In this document: positions 32,761-43,317 of the stretch, in pieces
Layout: each line of letters starts with the position of its first letter
Position numbering within the stretch: the first letter of the stretch is position 1
NCBI GenBank assembly: GCA_023213395.1
Contig: CM041465.1
Location: 50,413,741 to 50,477,740 of the forward strand
Reading direction: 5' to 3'
DNA from: Cycas panzhihuaensis
Taxonomy: Eukaryota > Cycadophyta
DNA: 64,000 bases
Notes under the pieces: generated by a model
Seen by the model: the letters and a program-made list of their open reading frames with translations, nothing else
Databases searched by the model: none
Told to the model about the DNA's origin: nothing
Translations under genes and position numbers: made by a program

Positions 32761-33440
32761 TTTCATGTGGAGAGGGGTCGAGCTTGAGGGACTAATAGTG
32801 TTGATGCAATACAATGCAGCCCGTATAGCCTCACCTAAAGATAGATAGGGACATTCTTATATACCAAAGATAGACGAGCCATATTCATGATGGTCCTGTT
32901 CATGCGCTTCTACTCCATTTTGGGGTGTACCGCAACAATGGTCCGATGTTTGATTCCACGTTGACGTAGGTACGATTCAAACTCATTGGATGTGTACTGC
33001 CACCATTGTCGGCCCCGAGTATTTTGATCTTGAATCCATTCATTTTCCACGCTGGCCTTGAAAGCTTGAAACATAGAAAAGCTTCATCTTTCTTTGCAAG
33101 TAAAACAACCCATACTTTCTTAGTAAAATCATCAATGAAAGGAATATAGCACCACTGCTTGATAGAAGGGATGGGCATAGGACCGCATATATCTGAGTGT
33201 ACAAGCTGCAAAGGTTGGCTAGATTTCCACTGACTACGAGGAAAGGGTTGTCTTTGAGATTTAGCAATAATACACGCTTCACATTTAAAGGGCTTGAGGG
33301 AACTTAGGCAAACCAGAAGAGTGTCTTGTAGTTCTCTTAAACGATCAATTTTGATATGGCCCATACGAGCATGCCATAGAGTCGCTTGGGACAACTTTGA
33401 GGAGTCGTGGTTGTGGTAAAACAAATTCATCATCAACATA
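32761..33440 (-). pseudogene. Element F integrase core
   Basis: The open frame 33439-32900 starts with the finger: LWHARMGHIKIDRL and CEACIIAKSQRQPF, carrying both His and both Cys. The core gives LVHSDICGPMPIPSI (first Asp), FIDDFTKKVWVVLL, and ILGADNGG (second Asp). A frameshift near 32950 and stops before 32880 precede the Glu region. Joins cDNA to the chromosome. Confidence 0.88.
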
Positions 33441-33850
33441 GTTGGCTTCAGAGGATGGTGAGCCGCTTAGGCTAAAAAGTTTGCCATCAAGAATTCGGCC
33501 ATAACCACAAGATTTGAAGGAGGGTGAATGACACAGAGTTTGATTATTTGCGCTACACTCGATCAAATCCACGAGAGACAAGGGTGGACAGTGGAGAGCG
33601 ATTCGCCTGCGGTGAATATATAAAACATCAACAAGTGTAAAACTGGAAGGCCCGGAGTTTCGTGCAAATAGTTCCAAGTCCTTCGACCGGCCGAGATGAT
33701 TTGTCACCATGTGTACAACACCACGAACTTCGTAGTCAAAATCTTGAAAGAACCTGGCGATGACAAGTCATGTGTTGTGTTGCTCAAAGATCCATGATCC
33801 ACGATGAAGTATTTGAGGTAGCACTATTTGCAACTCCAAGTGGTGAAGGC
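33441..33850 (-). pseudogene. Element F protease
   Basis: SSWIMD leads into the active site at 33784-33792, which here reads Asp-Leu-stop (GAT CTT TGA) instead of Asp-Thr-Gly, followed by ATQHMTC. Downstream LVDVLYI and LSTLV-type blocks are seen in other frames. The siblings read Asp-Ile-Gly (I) and Asp-Thr-Gly (G). This copy cannot cut its own polyprotein. Confidence 0.82.
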
Positions 33851-34051
33851 AAAAGTGAATAAGCATAGCCACAATGAGCCTCAATATACTTAGTGGATCT
33901 ATCAACAACATTTGATGAAGTGGTCCCAATTCTTTGAAGGTGTGCATGAGCAAATGCTCCACCAAAAGCATCTTCAAAAGAAGTATTATCAACATTATGT
34001 GCACCATGGCTCGTTGATAACTTGGTAGTTTGTTGGTGGCGCTCGCAATTT

Positions 34052-34987
34052 TTGGCATAATGTCCTCTTTTATTACACCTTTGGCACACGATTGTTTGAT
34101 TTCCACCCAAGTATTGGGCCGGATTGTTCTCGACATCGGATCTAGGTCCAGTTGATTATTTTGGCCTTGGCCTTGAGACTGTTTTTGTTGGAATTGAGGA
34201 GCCTGTTGACTAAGAGGACGTTGTCCTTGTTGTCTACCTCTTCCTCTTCCACGGAATTACAACTCTACGAGAGTATTGACCTTGATTTTTGGTGTAACAA
34301 AGATCTTCTTCCACTTCAAAAGCAAGATCAATTGGATCCGATGTAGTGGCAAAGTTGGTATCAAAGGTCTTATCAAATTCAATGAACTTATCAACAAGAT
34401 CCTCAAAGTTCAGAGTCTTCAAAGTTCCACCGGATTGAAGACTCCCAATAGATTTTTATAATCCGGGATATGGAGACATGATCGAATCAAGAAAGCCCAT
34501 GTAATGCATTGAGTTTTAAAATCTTTATCAATGGCTTGCTTGATTGGACGAAGGAGATTGATTGTCTCACTTGCATGTCCTTTCGCATTTTCAATTTGTT
34601 CATCTTCAAGACTAAGTGAACAAATTCTAAGTCCGATTTAGTGTCAAAGTTCTTCTTAAGAACTTCAAGAACTTTCCATGTCAGATCATGTACGCCTTCA
34701 TCAATGAGATTATGCAGGAATAATCGGTGACAAGCAAGATCCCCGCACGGATTTTATCCTCATCAAGTTCCCATTGGCGCTTAGCTACGCCTTCAAGGGG
34801 AGCAGCTTGGAGGCTTGAGCACCTCCTCAAGCGCTTGTAGCCGTAGCTACAACAGTGGTGTAGGTTGTAAGTGATCTCTCCATAGACCTTCATACTTTGC
34901 AGCATTTCTGACACCAGTGAACCACATGTCCCAATTTTCTTTCCCTTTTAGAATGCAGCTCACATTTTGCTTGAACTGTGAAGACAT
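34052..34987 (-). pseudogene. Element F gag
   Basis: ATG at 34987-34985 begins MSSQFKQNVSCILKGKENW, then WFTGVRNAAKYEGLW, the UBN2-type copia gag. A stop follows near 34850; the core continues as VLEVLKKNFDTKSDLEFVHL (34610-34670) and FIEFDKTFDTNF (34350-34390). Gln-rich segment near 34160-34230, then a complete zinc knuckle VCQRCNKRGHYAKNC at about 34050-34095. Several stops and two frameshifts. Confidence 0.85.
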
Positions 34988-37011
34988 TGTGTCTTTTTAG
35001 AAGGGAAGAAATGAACAAGGGACTATAAAAGTGATGGCAATAAATGACCGATCACTATTTACAAATGGGAAATGTAATGAAGTAGTGTAGAAGAAGGAAG
35101 AAGAAGTGAGAATGGTTGCTCAAAGATGAAGGGAGCAACTTAGAGAAAAGTCACCAACACTTTTGACAAATACTAACCTGACGATCCAGTAATATGAGAA
35201 GCACTATGATAAAAATTGGCCACTAACACTTGTGGCAAATATTAACCCGACGCACAGAATATGAGAAGCACTATGATTGTGATTACACTATGGATCACTT
35301 TTACAAATAAGTAAGTGATCAATATACAAGATTGTAGGCCAATGTAGAAGTTGACATCATTGGGTTTACACAACTTGAAACTCGAATGTAGGATGCGTAA
35401 TCAACCCAATAACCTCTAACTTGTGTCCAACGTGTAGTTGAGGTTGTTGAAGGGATGCCTAGGCTTCTAGTAGAATTAATTTGGCCTTCACCTGCGATAC
35501 CCGCAATCGTGCTTGGTGATGAAATCCAAGTCACAACGGAGCCTGTGTACTCCCAACCCTCACCCAGTTCACCAATGGGCAGCTATATACCTCCTCTAAA
35601 GAGTGGTACGTGCATACCCATGGCTATGACGGATATTGGATCGGGTATATTTTAATCTTGTATTAAAGTTTCAGTTTTTCCTGCTGGTTATCGTGATGAT
35701 CCCTGATTGAGGCACGATGGTATGGCTAACCAAACCTCACCAATATTCCGGTTTAGTCTAGTCCCAACTTGAAACCCACACCTCCTTTATGGCACTAAGA
35801 TTCGCCAACCAAGGTATCTCAACCTTGGCGAGTGTATGAACAGGTACAAGATGGCGGATAATAGCGTGACGTGATGCTCCTTTTAGGAAGAGTGAAAAGA
35901 TTATCGAATTGCATCAAACGTACATTTAACTGAAAATAATGCTTGCTTGGAGTGCTTTTGGAGTGCTTGCTTGAAGTGCTTGCTTGAAGTGTCTTTAGAG
36001 TGCTTGCTTTGAGTGATTTTAGAGTGCTGAAATGCAATGCTAATAAGTGAGTGAGGACACCGGATATTGTTCCGATCCAGGTGTTTTTTTTCTCACTTTT
36101 ACAATGGGCTTTTAAGCCTTATAAAAAGGAAGAAATTTTCTTCACTTTTTTTTTTTTTTTATTAATACAAAAAGTACTCTTCACTAAATCTGCAATAACT
36201 TTCTCCCACGATGTCGAAATGGGTAGGACGGTTTTTGTGCCGCAAACTAGACTCGTAGCTTCATCTTCGTGAAGTGGAATCAGTCCAAATGAGTTCGAAA
36301 GTTTTGATGTAAAGTTAGGAAATTATATTTTCCGTAATTTTACTAAAAATAACTGCTGTTCACTAGAACAGCAATAACTTCCTCATACGACATCCAAATT
36401 AGGTGCTATTTTTTGTGATGGAAAGTAGACTCAGAGCCCCATCTTTGACATTTGGAATCACGTGAATTGGATCTCTGTAGAAGATTTTGCAGACTTGTGA
36501 AGTTCAGCAATCAAATTGTATTTCTGCAGAAATTTCAGCTTGCTAATATCTCATTAACACATGATACCATATGAAATTTCTATCATTTTTTGATCACCAG
36601 GATCCTAATATGGGCAAGGTGAGAGCATACAATGATAGATATTTTAAATGGCTCAAAGTTCTTTAAAAAAATGGGTAAAAACTCCCCTTACAATCATTCT
36701 TCTAAATGCTGGAAAAATTTCGGCAGCATTTCCCCTTGTTAAATGGACAAAAAAGGGAATAGAAAAAGAAGAATGAGATAGCATGAATGGCCGGCCACAA
36801 GGATTGGAATCCTTGGGCCTTACAACTCCTTGTATTATGCTTCCAGACCCGCAAAAGAGAAAGGAAAAGCAAACAATACAAAATATGCTATCATAATAAC
36901 TTGAAAATATTTCTAAATTCACTTTCACAATATCCTTCACCACATGGATTGTGGGGGAGAAGGAAGTGATGGCTCCATTGCAAGTACAAGTGGGGAATAT
37001 GAAGGAAGCAA
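34988..37011 (-). other. Long leader of element F
   Basis: About 2.0 kb between primer site and gag with no supported gene. Holds a 67-bp tandem repeat (35144-35277), a T/A tract (36148-36162), and two diverged copies of a block with GCAATAACTT and GTAGACTCAGAG-like words (36185-36270 and 36365-36450). I and G have leaders of the same length and order. Confidence 0.7.
35144..35277 (-). repeat. Two 67-bp tandem units in the F leader
   Basis: Each unit has CACTAACACTTGTGGCAAAT-like sequence and ATATGAGAAGCACTATGAT. I has about three units of 69 bp, G has one. Confidence 0.85.
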
Positions 37012-37023
37012 GCTCTGATACCA
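37012..37023 (-). other. Primer binding site of element F
   Basis: Minus strand TGGTATCAGAGC next to the 5' LTR. Confidence 0.93.
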
Positions 37024-37025
37024 CA

Positions 37026-37323
37026 TGAAAAGAGTGGATCTATCCTTCATCTCCATGCACTAAACACAAAGGCAAACATGGGAGCAAGAGAGACTTGAGA
37101 GAAAGAAAGTAGCTCTCACAAAATGGGGAGGTAAAGAATGAATCTCCTCCATTGAGCTTTACTTTTATATTGAGAGAGGGAGCATTTGAGTTAGGTGAAA
37201 TGAAATTACACATAATGCACATGAAAGTGCATTTCACTTAAGTGATCTAATTTAAAGTTCACTTAAGACCCTTTTTCGAAATAATCAACTAATGTAATGA
37301 CCTTATGTCATTAACCCTTTTCA
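37026..37323 (-). repeat. 5' LTR of element F
   Basis: 298 bp; TATA-like TCAATATAAAAGT near 37170 on the minus strand; paired with 29820-30117. Confidence 0.96.
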
Positions 37324-37328
37324 TACAG

Positions 37329-37818
37329 GGCACTAAACAAGTTGACTATAAAAAATTGATACCCTATCCCCAGGATTGATGGCCTACTAGACAAAATACA
37401 TGGAGCAAAATATTTCTCCAAGATAGACCTCCGATCGGGATACCATCAAATTCGGATAAAAGAGGAGGACATCTATAAGACATCATTCAGAACTCATGAG
37501 GGACTATTTGAATTCAAAGTGATGCCATTCGGTTTAACCAATGCTCCAACAACGTTCCAAGCCACCATGAATGCCACATTCAAGGAATTCCTAAGGAAAT
37601 TCATGCTCATCTTTTTCGATGATATCCTCATTTACAACAAAACTTGGAGAGAACATTTGGAGCACCTAAGGTTAGTCCTGGAAATTCTAGCAAAAGGATT
37701 ATTTTTTGCAAACACGAAAAAATGCTCTTTCGGACAACAGGAACTCGAATATCTCGGTCACATAATTACTCCAAATGGAATCAAGGTTGACCCCAAGAAG
37801 CTCCAAGCGATAGTTGAG
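37329..37818 (+). pseudogene. Element E reverse transcriptase, second part
   Basis: Resumes the RT interrupted by F (…MCVDY | ALNKLTIKN). One stop early (TGA 37356-37358), then an open run with [33 protein letters not shown] and catalytic FFDD at 37612-37623, up to DPKKLQAIVE, where sequence changes abruptly into the 3' LTR. RNase H, integrase and chromodomain are missing. The polymerase core is well kept. Confidence 0.93.
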
Positions 37819-38343
37819 TGCACTCCTCTCTTTCAGAATTTGGCCAACTTTTATGTGCTAGTTTTGGCCAACTTCTTATGATTATGTTGAGTGCATTCCT
37901 CCCTACTCTGGACGACTTCCTTATGTCCCAGTTTGAGAGCCTATTTATAGGGACTTTGAGGTCTTCCAAAGCATCCATTTGTGAAGTGTCTCCTCCTTAT
38001 TTTGGGCCTTAAGACAATTGCAGATTTTTGGCCTTAGGGTTGCAATTTATGAGGAGGATCCCCGCCTCAAAGGGTCTCGTGTTTGTTGAAGGCAGTATAG
38101 ATACTTTGTTGGAAACTCTACTTATATTTTGTGACATTTTGGGATCATATTTTCTAGTATTTTGTATTTGATTTGTATTTGGAGATATACTCTTGGCATT
38201 TTATATTCGAAGGGTGTCTGCCATCTATAAAATTTGCTCTACTTATTCTATCATTGGTGAACTCTCCCTATTTTGTTCTTTTTTGCTGTGAATTGCTCTA
38301 CTCTGTTCTATTTTCTATTCATTTGACCAAAGGAATCACTACA
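37819..38343 (+). repeat. 3' LTR of element E
   Basis: Matches 27357-27881 from CTCTTTCAGAAT onward; the first ~10 bp are blurred by the deletion junction. Ends CACTACA and is followed by TSD AATGA. Confidence 0.9.
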
Positions 38344-38348
38344 AATGA

Positions 38349-38925
38349 TATCTTCTATCTTTTTTGTCATGGTACTATGCCTTTGTACAATTCTTTCATG
38401 AAAGGATGACCTTTGGCATCTCTCTAAATCATATCCACTATGGGCTCACAAAATTGAAGAAGGTACTCCATCTTTTCCCACCAAGCATTATCAGTTATGT
38501 AACCCCTAACCTGTTGTGCTTTCTTATTGTTACAAGCCCTCTACTCTATCCATGCGTTTGAAAACATCATGTTTCCCAAGGCCCTCTTAATGGCACATAA
38601 TCTCCTAAGCATGATAAAGTGGATTGTAAATCATGTTTCTGCAACTTTCAAAATTGCCACGTGAAAGTAAATCTTGAAAATTGCATTTGCTTGCCCGTGA
38701 TTGGTGACAAGCATTTCAATTTCTTTTCTTGCATCATAGGCTTCCTAGATTCAAGGAATAGTCCCTATTACCTTCAATGAGTTCAAGCTATGAACCACAC
38801 ATGGAGTCCAAAATATATGGTTATACCTATCTTCCACAATCATTTCAGCTACTTTACAAATGTGTGTATCATTTGTGATGACATGCACCAAATTTCATGG
38901 CCCTATAGTTTCCATTGCATTAATG
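38349..38925 (-). pseudogene. hAT transposase, middle block
   Basis: Second block. From right to left: INAMETIGP (joined in frame across G), NLVHVITNDTHICKVAEMIV (about 38850-38895, the VVTDNA region with the second catalytic Asp), IFWTPCVVHSLN (38770-38805, a strong hAT signature), ITDNAWWEKMEYLLQFCEPI (38420-38490) and HPFMKELYKGI. Stops at about 38905, 38725 and 38430. It is the core of the DDE transposase, which cuts and pastes the transposon. Confidence 0.9.
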
Positions 38926-39231
38926 TGTAGGGTGAAGGATCTAGTTACTACACTCCACTACACTAAAACAATGGTACATAATAAGAGCAAAATGAATAGA
39001 ACAAGATTGAGAGCAAAAATGAAAGGTGAGAATTATGACTCTCCCTTTCACATTTAGCCTTGTATAACGAAGGATGTGCATTAGGGTTTCCAAAGGAGTT
39101 TTTAGCCTAATGACATGAACCTGAAATTACACTTAAATGTAAATGAAATTACATTTAACTATGTGACTTAGCTGACCTAAAGTCACTTTCATATAATTAA
39201 TCTAATGACTTTGATGTATTAACATCCATCA
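38926..39231 (-). repeat. 3' LTR of element G
   Basis: 306 bp, paired with 50906-51213. Minus strand starts TGATGGATG. Confidence 0.93.
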
Positions 39232-39250
39232 ACCCCCCCCCCCCCTTCAT
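39232..39250 (-). other. Polypurine tract of element G
   Basis: On the minus strand GAAG followed by 13 G, an expanded tract compared with F and I. Confidence 0.8.
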
Positions 39251-39411
39251 AGTAAAATGTCATTATGATAAAATCTATTCTAGGAGGTCTTCATTTGAAT
39301 CTCATTATTACATTTACACTTTTGTGGGAAAACCCTCATGGAGAGTAAAAACCTACGAACTTTTTAAGATCTATAGTCCCTTAAATCAAAATGGCTAAGG
39401 TGGCTCTTGAT

Positions 39412-40400
39412 GTAAATGAGACTACCTACAAGTTGCTTATAAAGTGTTGTGTCTACCTCTCAATCATCGCCATCAGCTGTCAGTTTGACATTGGCTTCCA
39501 TTGGAGTGGCTATAGTTCGAGCATCTTTCAACTGAAACTTTGTTAGAAGATTGTTGATGTGCTTTTCTTGAGAAAGAAAGATTTTTCCATCTTTTTGAGT
39601 GACTTTAATTCCCAAGTAGTATTTCATCAACCCAAGGTTAGACAGTTCGAACGTTTTAGCTAAGTCCTTATTTAGCTGGCTGATTGCCTGTTCACTGTTC
39701 CCTATTATAAGCATATTGTCCACAAAGATTAAGAGATAAGTGACTATCTTTTTGGCGTTTGATGAACAATGTTGCATCAATATTCTAGTAGTCACAAACC
39801 TCATATCCAAGTTGCCTCATTCTTTCTGACAACTTGGTGAACAAAGAACTAGGGGCTTGTTTAAGGCCATACAAGTACTTTTTGAGCCTGCACACCTTAT
39901 GCTCTAGACCGGCAATCTTAAATCCTTTAGGCTAAGCTATGTAGAGTTTTTCTTCAAGATCACCATTGAGAAATGCGATTTTTACTTTGAGCTGGTGAAT
40001 CTTTCAGCCCTGTTGAGTTGCTAAGGCCATAAGAGTTCTGATTGTGGGCCACTTGGTTGTAGGTGCAAAGACTTCAGTGTAGTCAATCCTTTCCCTTTGT
40101 GTGAATCCCTTTGCTACCAACCTTGCCTTGTGTTTTTCAAGGTTACCAACCTCACCTTGTATTTTTCAAGGATGCCATCATATCTGTATTTACTTTTGTA
40201 CACCCATTTGTTTCAAACTACCTTTCTTCTAAGTGATAGGTCAGCGAGCTCCCATATACTGTATTTTATAAGAGATTGATACTCTTCATTCATGGCATTC
40301 CTCCAAGCTGTGTGTTTTATAGATTCTTGGTACGAGAGGGGCTCTTCATTGAGAACAAGATGCAATTTTGCTGGTTCTAACTCAATGAAAAGTGATTCTG
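39412..40400 (-). pseudogene. Element G reverse transcriptase
   Basis: From right to left: NEEYQSLIKYSIWELADL (40230-40300), NKWVYKSKYRYDGILEK (40165-40215), then LLIFVDNMLIIG (39710-39745) with the catalytic pair as Val-Asp-Asn (39715-39726), so one essential Asp is lost, and LGLMKYYLGIKVTQKDGKI (39570-39625). It ends at LYKQLVGSLIY near 39415, where 3' noncoding DNA follows. A 32-bp tandem duplication lies at 40108-40171. Many frameshifts. Confidence 0.85.
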
Positions 40401-40731
40401 CATCTTGGCTCTGTAGGCACTTCGAGTACCAATTTTGCCCATCTCATCAGGTCGTATATCCTTATTTAGCTGGCGAGTTTCACGAGAACCTCGAGTTGGA
40501 AATGAGGTTTCATTTCTCCAACTACATGGTCTTCGTTTTTTTGTATATTTGTTGAGGAGGATGTTGACACATCTGGGAGCATGGTCCATCTGCAACTGCT
40601 TTGCCTTTGTTAACTCTGCTATTCTTGAATGGTGGTGCATGATGTGCACTCATTGGTTGAGAGTCACAACTACTATCCTCCGTGGCTCTCTTGTCAAATT
40701 CCAATAGTTTGAATAACTCTTGAGTGTCGCG

Positions 40732-40754
40732 CCCCCCCCCCCCAAAAAAAAAAA
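40732..40754 (-). repeat. Homopolymer pair C13/A11
   Basis: CGCG then 13 C and 11 A at the integrase-RT linker. The siblings have a short purine run here (AAATTTAGGGGGGAGA in I at about 57912-57927). Confidence 0.85.
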
Positions 40755-40763
40755 TTTTGGAAT

Positions 40764-41831
40764 CTATACATCATATTGAGTAGCATCATAATAATAGTGG
40801 TTCGGTGTTTTGGAGTCCAATTGTAATAATTGATCCTCTGTTTTAGCAAACACCATATCTCTAGTGACGATAATCTTCCATTGTGAAGGTATAAAGACCT
40901 TGTACTTTTTCTTGTCTATAGGGTATCCAACAAAGATGCCTTTAAGTGCCCTGGGTTGGAGTTTGTTTTTATCTCCATCCAGTATATGTGCATAACATGT
41001 TGAGCCAAGTATTTTGAAGTGGTAGGCAGTGGGGGCCTGTCTAGTCCATTTTTCATTAGGAGAAGTTCCTCCTTTAGATGGGCTGACAACATTCATGCAA
41101 TAAACAACGGTCCAAATTGCTTCTGCCTATAGGTAAGTAGGTACATTTTTATAAACTAGCATAGCTCGAGCCATATTCATAATAGACCTGTTCATGCACT
41201 CAACAACTCCATTCTGTTGGGGGGTGCCTGCTATTGTAGTGTGATGCTTAATGTTGTTGTCTTGTAGATAAGTTTCAAACTCAGTAGAGGTATATTCTCC
41301 ACCATTATTTGTTCGGAGACACTTAATTTGATAACCTTACTCCTTTTCAATGTGAGTTTTAAAAGCTTTAAAGACAACAAATGCCTCATCTTTCCCGGTC
41401 AGAAAAGCCACCCACACTTTCTTGGTAAAATCATCAATGAAGGATATGTAATATGATTTCGTCAACGATGGAATGGCCATTGATCCGTATAGATTAGAGT
41501 GTACCGATTGAAGAGGATGATTCGATTTCCACTGACTATCAGCAAATGGTTGTCTATGAGATTTGGCTATGATACATGCTTCACATTTAAAGGGCTTGGA
41601 GAAGAAATTGGGCAGACCTGGAAGGGTATGACAAAGATCTTTAAGTCGATTGATATGAACATGGCCCATGCGAGCATGCCAAAGAGCTTCTAGGGGCAGC
41701 TTAGGATGTGTCAAAGTGGTATTAAAAGCAAAGTCTTCATTAGCACAAGGGTTTTGAGTACAATTGGCTTCAGAAGATGGGGAGTTGTTCAACTTAAATA
41801 ATTTGTCAGCAAGCTTTCCAGTCAAGACCAC
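40764..41831 (-). pseudogene. Element G integrase
   Basis: The frame 41831-41337 opens with the zinc finger LWHARMGHVHINRL and CEACIIAKSHRQPF (all four ligands), then VHSNLYGSMAIPSL (first Asp mutated to Asn) and FIDDFTKKVWVAFL. The NNGGEYTSTEFET region and the GTPQQNGVVE-type region lie at 41180-41330 in another frame. The tail 41096-40764 gives FKILGSTCYAHIL and GIFVGYPIDKKKYKVF. Several frame breaks. Would insert cDNA. Confidence 0.87.
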
Positions 41832-42181
41832 TCGATTTGTTGGAGGGTAATGACTTGGAGAGTTTGGTCATTTGCAGTAACATTAAGATCGAATCCACAG
41901 GAGACAAGAGTGGATAAGGAGAGTAGGTTTTGTTTTACATTAGGAATGTATAGGACATCAAGTAATGTAAAGTCTCTCAAGTTTGGGAGTTTTAGGCATA
42001 TGTTTTTAATACTTTCGACCGGTTGGGATTTGTCAGTTATGTGAATGATACCATATACATTGGAATTAAAAGTTTGATATAGATCCCGATTGCAGGTCAT
42101 ATGCTGTGTCGCTCCTGTATCCATGATCCATGAGGAGGTATTTGAAGTTATGCTATTTGCAACTCCAAGAGGGATTTGCAT
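41832..42181 (-). pseudogene. Element G protease
   Basis: Open for about 119 codons. SSWIMDTGATQHMTC carries an intact Asp-Thr-Gly at 42113-42121, the only intact one of the F/G/I family here. Downstream LLDVLYIPNVKQNLLSLSTLV (split by no stop) is the conserved end leading to integrase. Cleaves the polyprotein in the family. Confidence 0.9.
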
Positions 42182-42242
42182 TGGTGATTCAAGATCACAA
42201 GTGACATAGCCACAATGAGCTTCAAAATACCTCTTAGTTTGA

Positions 42243-43317
42243 TCAAAATAGTTCTTCCCTCAAGTCTTTGAATGTGTGCTTAAGCAAAACTTGCACCACC
42301 AAACTGTTCTTCACATGTTTCATCAACATTGTGAGCTTTGTATTTCTGTTGAAACTTAAGCAACTTGTATGTAGGTATACGGCAATCCTTTTTAATGTAT
42401 CATTTTTTATTGCGCCTTTCACACATGATAATCTGATTTTCAGTTCCTGAAGTACTGGTTTGGCCTGATTGTCTTGTATTAAAAGGTGGCGCTTGGCCTT
42501 GAGACTGTCTAGGCTGTTGTTGTTGAGGGTTCTATTGACCTTGTTGCTGATTTTCTCTGCCTCGTCCTCTACCCCTTGCTCAGTTATTTCCTCTACCATG
42601 AGAGGGACCCTGATTTTTTGAGAAGTATACTTCTTCTTTCATGTCAAAAGCTGCATTCAGAAGAGGATTTAAAGTTGCAAAATTAGTATCAAGGGTCTTA
42701 TTGAATTCTATAAACTTCTCTGCAAGAGCTTTGAAATCAAGTGTCTTCAATGTTCCACTTGATTGAATACTCCCAAGCAAGTTCTTGTAATCAAGTACAT
42801 GTAGACAAGACTGTATGAGGAATGTCTATGTAATACATTGGGTCTTAAAATCTTTGTCTATTTCTTGTTTGATTGGTTGAAGGAGGTTGATTATTTCATG
42901 TGCATGTCTCTTCTGCATCTTCATCTTGTTCATCTTTAAGAGTAGATGAACAAATTCAAGGTCAAACTTTGCATCGAAACTCTTTTTAAGAATCTCAAGG
43001 ACTTTCTAGGCTGTATCGTGTTGTTCTTCATCAATTAGATTGTGTAGGGAGTGATCAGTCACCAATAGAATACCTGCACGAATCTTCTCATGATCGATTT
43101 TCCATTGTAATTTAACTATAGGATCTGCTGGAGCTACAAGTGGCATTCCTCCAGAGGCAGGTGTTGTTGCTGTCACAGGCATGACAGGTGTGAGCTGCAA
43201 ATGGGCTCTCCAAAGGCCTTCATACTTAGCAGTATTCTTGACTCCAGTATACCATAGATCTCAATTGTCTTTCCCTTTTAAGATGCAGTTTACATTCTGC
43301 TTAAATTGAGAAGACAC
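42243..43317 (-). pseudogene. Element G gag
   Basis: Begins at 43317, but the expected ATG is GTG (43317-43315), followed by SSQFKQNVNCILKGK. Segments LKTLDFKALAEKFIEFNKTL (42690-42750) and a Gln-rich tail (42470-42560) are readable. The zinc knuckle near 42370-42440 is damaged (CERRNKK, second Cys lost). A Pro/Thr/Ala-rich insert (VMPVTATTPASGGMPL) lies at about 43135-43185. Stops and shifts throughout. Confidence 0.8.

Larger units (their letters stand above)
29820..37323 (-). mobile_element. Ty1/copia element F, nested in E
   Basis: LTRs 29820-30117 (3') and 37026-37323 (5'), TSD TACAG (29815-29819 and 37324-37328), primer site and polypurine tract on the minus strand. The two 298-bp LTRs show one difference by eye (T/C near 29926), so insertion is recent. 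Yet gag, protease, integrase and RT all carry stops or frameshifts. Full copia gene order; sibling of I (52987-60623) and more distantly G. Confidence 0.96.
27357..38343 (+). mobile_element. Ty3/gypsy element E, internally deleted
   Basis: LTRs 27357-27881 and about 37819-38343, perfect TSD AATGA (27352-27356 and 38344-38348), initiator-Met primer site. Gag, protease and most of the reverse transcriptase are present; everything from the end of RT to the 3' LTR, including the polypurine tract, is missing. Without nested F it is about 3.5 kb. Inserted in the hAT transposase gene. Closely related to H. Confidence 0.93.

Noticed and set aside
37012-37023. Possible tRNA gene fragments at the many TGGTATCAGAGC sites
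   Set aside because: Each is next to an LTR and is a primer binding site; no cloverleaf can be formed from the surroundings.
36653-37024. A 123-codon minus-strand frame next to the F primer site
   Set aside because: Leader region; the matching stretch in I (53280-53607) gives a similar frame only because the leaders are homologous, and no start context or domain supports it.
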